Source of the DNA: Armatimonadota bacterium
GTDB lineage: Bacteria; Armatimonadota; Fimbriimonadia; Fimbriimonadales; GBS-DC
Reading direction: 5' to 3'
NCBI GenBank assembly: GCA_013359125.1
Contig: JABWCR010000007.1
Location: forward strand, 1 to 64,000
Length of the DNA: 64,000 bases
The notes under the pieces were generated by a model. It was not told the origin of the DNA. It saw nothing but the letters and a program-made list of their open reading frames with translations, and made no database searches. The translations under genes were made by a program, and so were the position numbers. Shown piece by piece: positions 61,177 through 64,000 of this stretch (positions are counted from its first letter, which is position 1; each line of letters opens with the position of its first letter).

Positions 61177-62256
61177 ATGAGCGAGCGAGTTTGGAACTTT
61201 TCTGCCGGGCCAGGCACATTGCCGTTGAGCGTGCTTAAGCAGGCTCAAGAGGAACTTTTGTGCCTGCCGGGCGCGGGCGCATCGGTGTTGGAGATCAGCC
61301 ACCGTTCCAAGGCTTTTGACGCTGTTCTTGAAGAAACTCAGGCCAATCTTCGAGGCTTGTTGGAGATACCGGACGGCTATCGCATCCTGTTCTTACAGGG
61401 CGGCGCATCGATGCAGTTCTCGATGATCCCCATGAACTTTTTGCAGGGCGGGATCGCCGACTACATTGTAACCGGTTCGTGGGGGCAGAAGGCCGTGCCG
61501 GAGGCCAGGCGCGAGGGCCTTGTGAACGTCGCATGGGACGGCAAGGCGACCAACTACGACTGCGTGCCCAACAACAGCGATTTGAGCCTGACTCCCGGCG
61601 CGCGGTATCTACACTTTACGTCGAACGAGACGATACAAGGCGTTGAGTTCAACTTTGAGCCCGAGACGACCGCGCCTCTTGTCTGCGACATGTCTTCCAA
61701 CTTCTTGTCTCGGCCGGTCGATGTTTCCAAATACGCTTTGATCTATGCCGGGGCGCAGAAGAACGCCGGGCCCGCAGGCGCAACGATCGTTATTATTCGC
61801 GACGATCTGCTAAAGTCTGTCAAGGAAAACTTGCACACAATGTTGGACTATCGCGTTCAGGCCGAGAACAACTCGGTTTACAATACGCCGCCCGTCTTTA
61901 CGATCTACATGATCATGCTGGTTACCCGCTGGCTGACGACAGAGATTGGCGGGCTGCAACGCATGGCCGAAATCAATCAGGCCAAGGCGCAGATTTTGTA
62001 CGATGCGATCGGCAAGAGCGACGGATTCTATCGAGGTCACGCTCAGTTGGATTGTCGATCGCGCATGAACGTTACTTGGCGTTTGCCGAGCGAGGAGTTG
62101 GAGGCCGAGTTCATCTCAGCGGCGAAGCAGGAAGGTCTGGTGGAATTGAAGGGGCATCGGTCGGTCGGGGGCATTCGGGCTTCGATCTATAACGCGATGC
62201 CGATGGAAGGGGCGGTGGCTCTAAGGGACTTTATGGAGGCGTTTCGCAACCGTTAG
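61177..62256 (+). CDS. serC: phosphoserine aminotransferase
   Basis: PLP enzyme of serine (and pyridoxine) biosynthesis: 3-phosphohydroxypyruvate plus glutamate gives phosphoserine. 359 residues, full length. Markers: VWNFSAGPGTLPLSVL start, FLQGGASMQFSMIPMN, DMSSNFLSRPVD (Asp contacting cofactor), K195 in YAGAQKNAGPAGATI, and the end GHRSVGGIRASIYNAMP. Upstream of fmdB, 3 nt apart, so co-transcribed. The start is supported by the conserved N-terminus though the ribosome site is weak. Confidence 0.96.
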   Translation: MSERVWNFSAGPGTLPLSVLKQAQEELLCLPGAGASVLEISHRSKAFDAVLEETQANLRGLLEIPDGYRILFLQGGASMQFSMIPMNFLQGGIADYIVTGSWGQKAVPEARREGLVNVAWDGKATNYDCVPNNSDLSLTPGARYLHFTSNETIQGVEFNFEPETTAPLVCDMSSNFLSRPVDVSKYALIYAGAQKNAGPAGATIVIIRDDLLKSVKENLHTMLDYRVQAENNSVYNTPPVFTIYMIMLVTRWLTTEIGGLQRMAEINQAKAQILYDAIGKSDGFYRGHAQLDCRSRMNVTWRLPSEELEAEFISAAKQEGLVELKGHRSVGGIRASIYNAMPMEGAVALRDFMEAFRNR

Positions 62257-62259
62257 GCG

Positions 62260-62556
62260 ATGCCCATTTATGAGTATCGGTGCGGCGGATGCGGGCGGCG
62301 GTTCGCCCGGCTGGTCGGCGTTTTGGCAGCGGACGACCCTGAGGAGTGCCCAAGTTGTGGTTCCGCCGATGTCAAAAGGCTGATTTCGCGCTTTGTCCGC
62401 GGTCGCACCGAGGATCAACGAATCGACGAGCTCTCCGACCGGTTGGAATCGATGGAGAATCCCGACGATCCGCGCCAAGTGGAAGCGTTTATGCGCGAGG
62501 CGGCTTCGGCGATGGACGAAGACCCCAACGAGATCGAGCCTTATTTGGACGATTGA
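62260..62556 (+). CDS. FmdB-family zinc-ribbon protein
   Basis: A 98-residue protein with the FmdB/CxxC_CxxC_SSSS zinc ribbon: MPIYEYRCGGCGRRF and CPSCGSADVKRLISRF, followed by an acidic helical tail. FmdB proteins regulate or assist amide/formate-associated operons in some bacteria; here the role is unknown. It starts 3 nt after the serC stop and ends overlapping the convergent glycosyltransferase by 16 bp. Confidence 0.9.
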   Translation: MPIYEYRCGGCGRRFARLVGVLAADDPEECPSCGSADVKRLISRFVRGRTEDQRIDELSDRLESMENPDDPRQVEAFMREAASAMDEDPNEIEPYLDD

Positions 62557-63671
62557 GCGACGCTGGCGAAGAGCTCCTCGTATCGTTTGACCATAACGCC
62601 GGAACTGTAGTTTTCGACTGCCCGTTCTCTGGCTTTTGCGCCCATTGCAGCGCGCTTGTTAGGATTGTTGAGCAATTCTAGGAGGCGTTCGGTCAAAGCT
62701 TCTGCGTCTTGGCTGGGCACGACATAGCCTGTTTCGCCGTCTACCACCAGATCGCGCACGCCGCCGATGTCGGTTCCGATACCGGGCGTGCCGCATGCGT
62801 TGGCTTCTAAGAAGGTTAGCGGAAAGGCCTCGGTGTGGATCGAGGTCAGCATCTCGACATCGCACATTTGATGCCAAACGGCTGGGTCGTCGACCGCGCC
62901 GGGAAAGACGAAATGTTCTTCGATTCCTCGGCTTCTTACGTCGCTCTGCAACATTTCTTGCTCTGGGCCGTCGCCGACGATCGCAAAATGACAGGGCGTG
63001 CCGTTCTTGATGACCCGATGAGCGACCTCGATGAAGAGCGGGATGTTTTTGTACGGCTTTAGATAGGCGATGACGCCGACCATGGGTCGATCGTCCGGCA
63101 ATCCGTGCTGTTTGCGCAGTTCGGCCTTGTTTGCCGGGGGATGAAACCGCTCGATATCGATGCCGTTGGGTATGGTTACGAATCGGTCGGGCGATGCGCC
63201 GATCAGCCGCTCCCAATGCTTTTGGTGCGCGGGGGCCAGGGCGACGATCTTGTCCGCTGTCTTGGCCGCCAGACCCAAGCTGAGACGCGCCGCGCGTCCC
63301 AGAGATGCAGGGCTCATATGAAATCCGAGCACATATCCCTTCGCCATTCCCAATCGGCGCATGGCGCTGCACCAGAACGACGAGATGTTGTTATCGGTGG
63401 TGAAGAGCACATCGGGAGGGCTCTGTTTGGCCAATCTTCGCAGCTTAAACGGGAGTTTCAGGCTCTTGCGCGATTGGGCGAGGTTGCTAAAAGTCGGTAC
63501 GCCCAGTTCGGCCAACTGCCGCCCGATGTCGCCTCTTTCGTAGAGCAGAACCTGCACGCATTCGAAGCGTTGAGGGTCCATCTCCGTGATGAGGCGGTAG
63601 ATGACTCGTTCTGCGCCGCCTTTTCCGGGAAGGGCCGTGGAGACAAACCAGATTCGTATTCTCTCGTCCAT
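62541..63671 (-). CDS. glycosyltransferase family 4 (GT-B)
   Basis: A 376-residue GT-B enzyme for polysaccharide or glycolipid synthesis, cytosolic or membrane-associated. Pattern: start STALPGKGGAERVIYRLI, donor-side GVIAYLKPYKNIPLFIEV, HFAIVGDGPEQEML, and the EX7E-like region HTEAFPLTFLEANACGTPGIGT. ATG 63671 is preferred; earlier codons lack a ribosome site. Divergent from the next gene. Confidence 0.9.
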   Translation of the reverse strand: MDERIRIWFVSTALPGKGGAERVIYRLITEMDPQRFECVQVLLYERGDIGRQLAELGVPTFSNLAQSRKSLKLPFKLRRLAKQSPPDVLFTTDNNISSFWCSAMRRLGMAKGYVLGFHMSPASLGRAARLSLGLAAKTADKIVALAPAHQKHWERLIGASPDRFVTIPNGIDIERFHPPANKAELRKQHGLPDDRPMVGVIAYLKPYKNIPLFIEVAHRVIKNGTPCHFAIVGDGPEQEMLQSDVRSRGIEEHFVFPGAVDDPAVWHQMCDVEMLTSIHTEAFPLTFLEANACGTPGIGTDIGGVRDLVVDGETGYVVPSQDAEALTERLLELLNNPNKRAAMGAKARERAVENYSSGVMVKRYEELFASVAQSSK

Positions 63672-63705
63672 GAGCAACCGCTTCCCTATTATTCCACACC
63701 AACGG

Positions 63706-63711
63706 TATACT
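63706..63711 (+). promoter_or_regulatory. -10 box of the last gene
   Basis: tatact, 9 nt before the ATG at 63721, again leaving little or no leader. Confidence 0.4.
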
Positions 63712-63720
63712 CGGCCAGGC

Positions 63721-64000
63721 ATGGCTCGAATTAGCGTCCTGATCCCCAGTTACAATCATGCGCGATTTATCGACGAAGCGCTTCGGTCGGTCGAGGCGCA
63801 GACTTTTTCAGACCTTGAGATCGTCGTGTTGGATGACGGGAGCACGGATGAAACGCCTAAAGTATTGGAGGCATGGCAAGACAGGGCGCAGATCGAGTTT
63901 CAGGAGAACGCGGGCACGTATCCGACCCTGAATCGGCTGATCGACCGAGCAAGCGGGGAGCTGATCGCGATCTTGAACTCGGACGATCTGTGGGCGCCAA
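63721..64000 (+). CDS. glycosyltransferase family 2, truncated by window end
   Basis: The first 93 residues of a GT-A family 2 enzyme are visible: ARISVLIPSYNHARFIDEAL (P-S-Y-N-H), VVLDDGSTDETPKVLEAW and the DxD region ILNSDDLWAP. Translation is open to the last base, so the gene continues outside. It is divergent from the GT4 gene by 49 bp and may belong to an exopolysaccharide or surface-glycan locus. Confidence 0.9.
   Translation, partial: MARISVLIPSYNHARFIDEALRSVEAQTFSDLEIVVLDDGSTDETPKVLEAWQDRAQIEFQENAGTYPTLNRLIDRASGELIAILNSDDLWAP

Overview
The window is a dense bacterial chromosome segment, high in GC by eye, with very short intergenic gaps and many ATGA or TAATG stop/start overlaps. 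No phage, plasmid, insertion sequence, CRISPR array or rRNA is visible. The taxon is an inference. Type IV pilus genes, PEP-CTERM and dockerin-like secreted proteins, lipoproteins, outer-membrane efflux parts, an aa3-type oxidase assembly set and small Armatimonadota/Planctomycetota-style proteins together suggest a diderm from Armatimonadota (Fimbriimonas-like) or a neighbouring phylum. A striking habit is a -10 box (TATAAT or CATAAT) only 6-8 nt before an ATG or GTG, the arrangement expected for leaderless mRNAs. It is seen at hutH, guaA, the D,D-carboxypeptidase, a BamE-like lipoprotein and a divergent gene pair near 56.2 kb.

Layout, 1-17 kb: an 83-bp tandem repeat; aconitase (minus); a secreted M28 peptidase; a minus-strand operon of aminotransferase, hisA and two small membrane proteins; a secreted unknown; a ThiS/MoaD-like protein coupled to a beta-propeller protein; a TTG-started tail-fibre-like secreted protein; a wHTH-type unknown; a PL14-like lyase domain; a Tudor-like tail-anchored protein; a DinB protein; tRNA-His and tRNA-Lys behind a strong promoter; lemA with a DUF3137 gene; and a trypsin-like protease with a dockerin-like tail.

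17-27 kb: a heavy-metal efflux locus (lipoprotein, His-rich protein, TolC-type channel, fused adaptor, RND pump), then a tightly coupled pair: an EACC1-like small protein and an HExxH metallopeptidase. This pair is the best candidate for an undescribed system. 26.5-43.6 kb: hutH with a hutG-like ureohydrolase; a minus-strand operon ald, Gfo/Idh oxidoreductase, zinc-ribbon double-FHA protein, GerMN protein, fabI; a type IV pilus block pilB-pilT-pilC-pilD followed by an MFS carrier; a Met-rich secreted protein; a PEP-CTERM protein; an M20 peptidase; a Cys-rich small protein; and a BadF-type kinase.

43.6-64 kb: hpt, guaA, a D,D-carboxypeptidase, a second DinB protein, a cupredoxin-like secreted protein, then a translationally coupled run ctaA-ctaB-ctaE-sco1-DUF420 (heme A synthesis, oxidase subunit III, CuA insertion). 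These are followed by a MOT1-type molybdate permease, a cytochrome c/cupredoxin/beta-propeller secreted protein, a DUF512 radical-SAM protein, a tandem pair of glycine-zipper secreted paralogues (one has lost its dockerin tail, and a decayed remnant remains), serC, an fmdB-type zinc ribbon, and two glycosyltransferases, the second cut by the window end.
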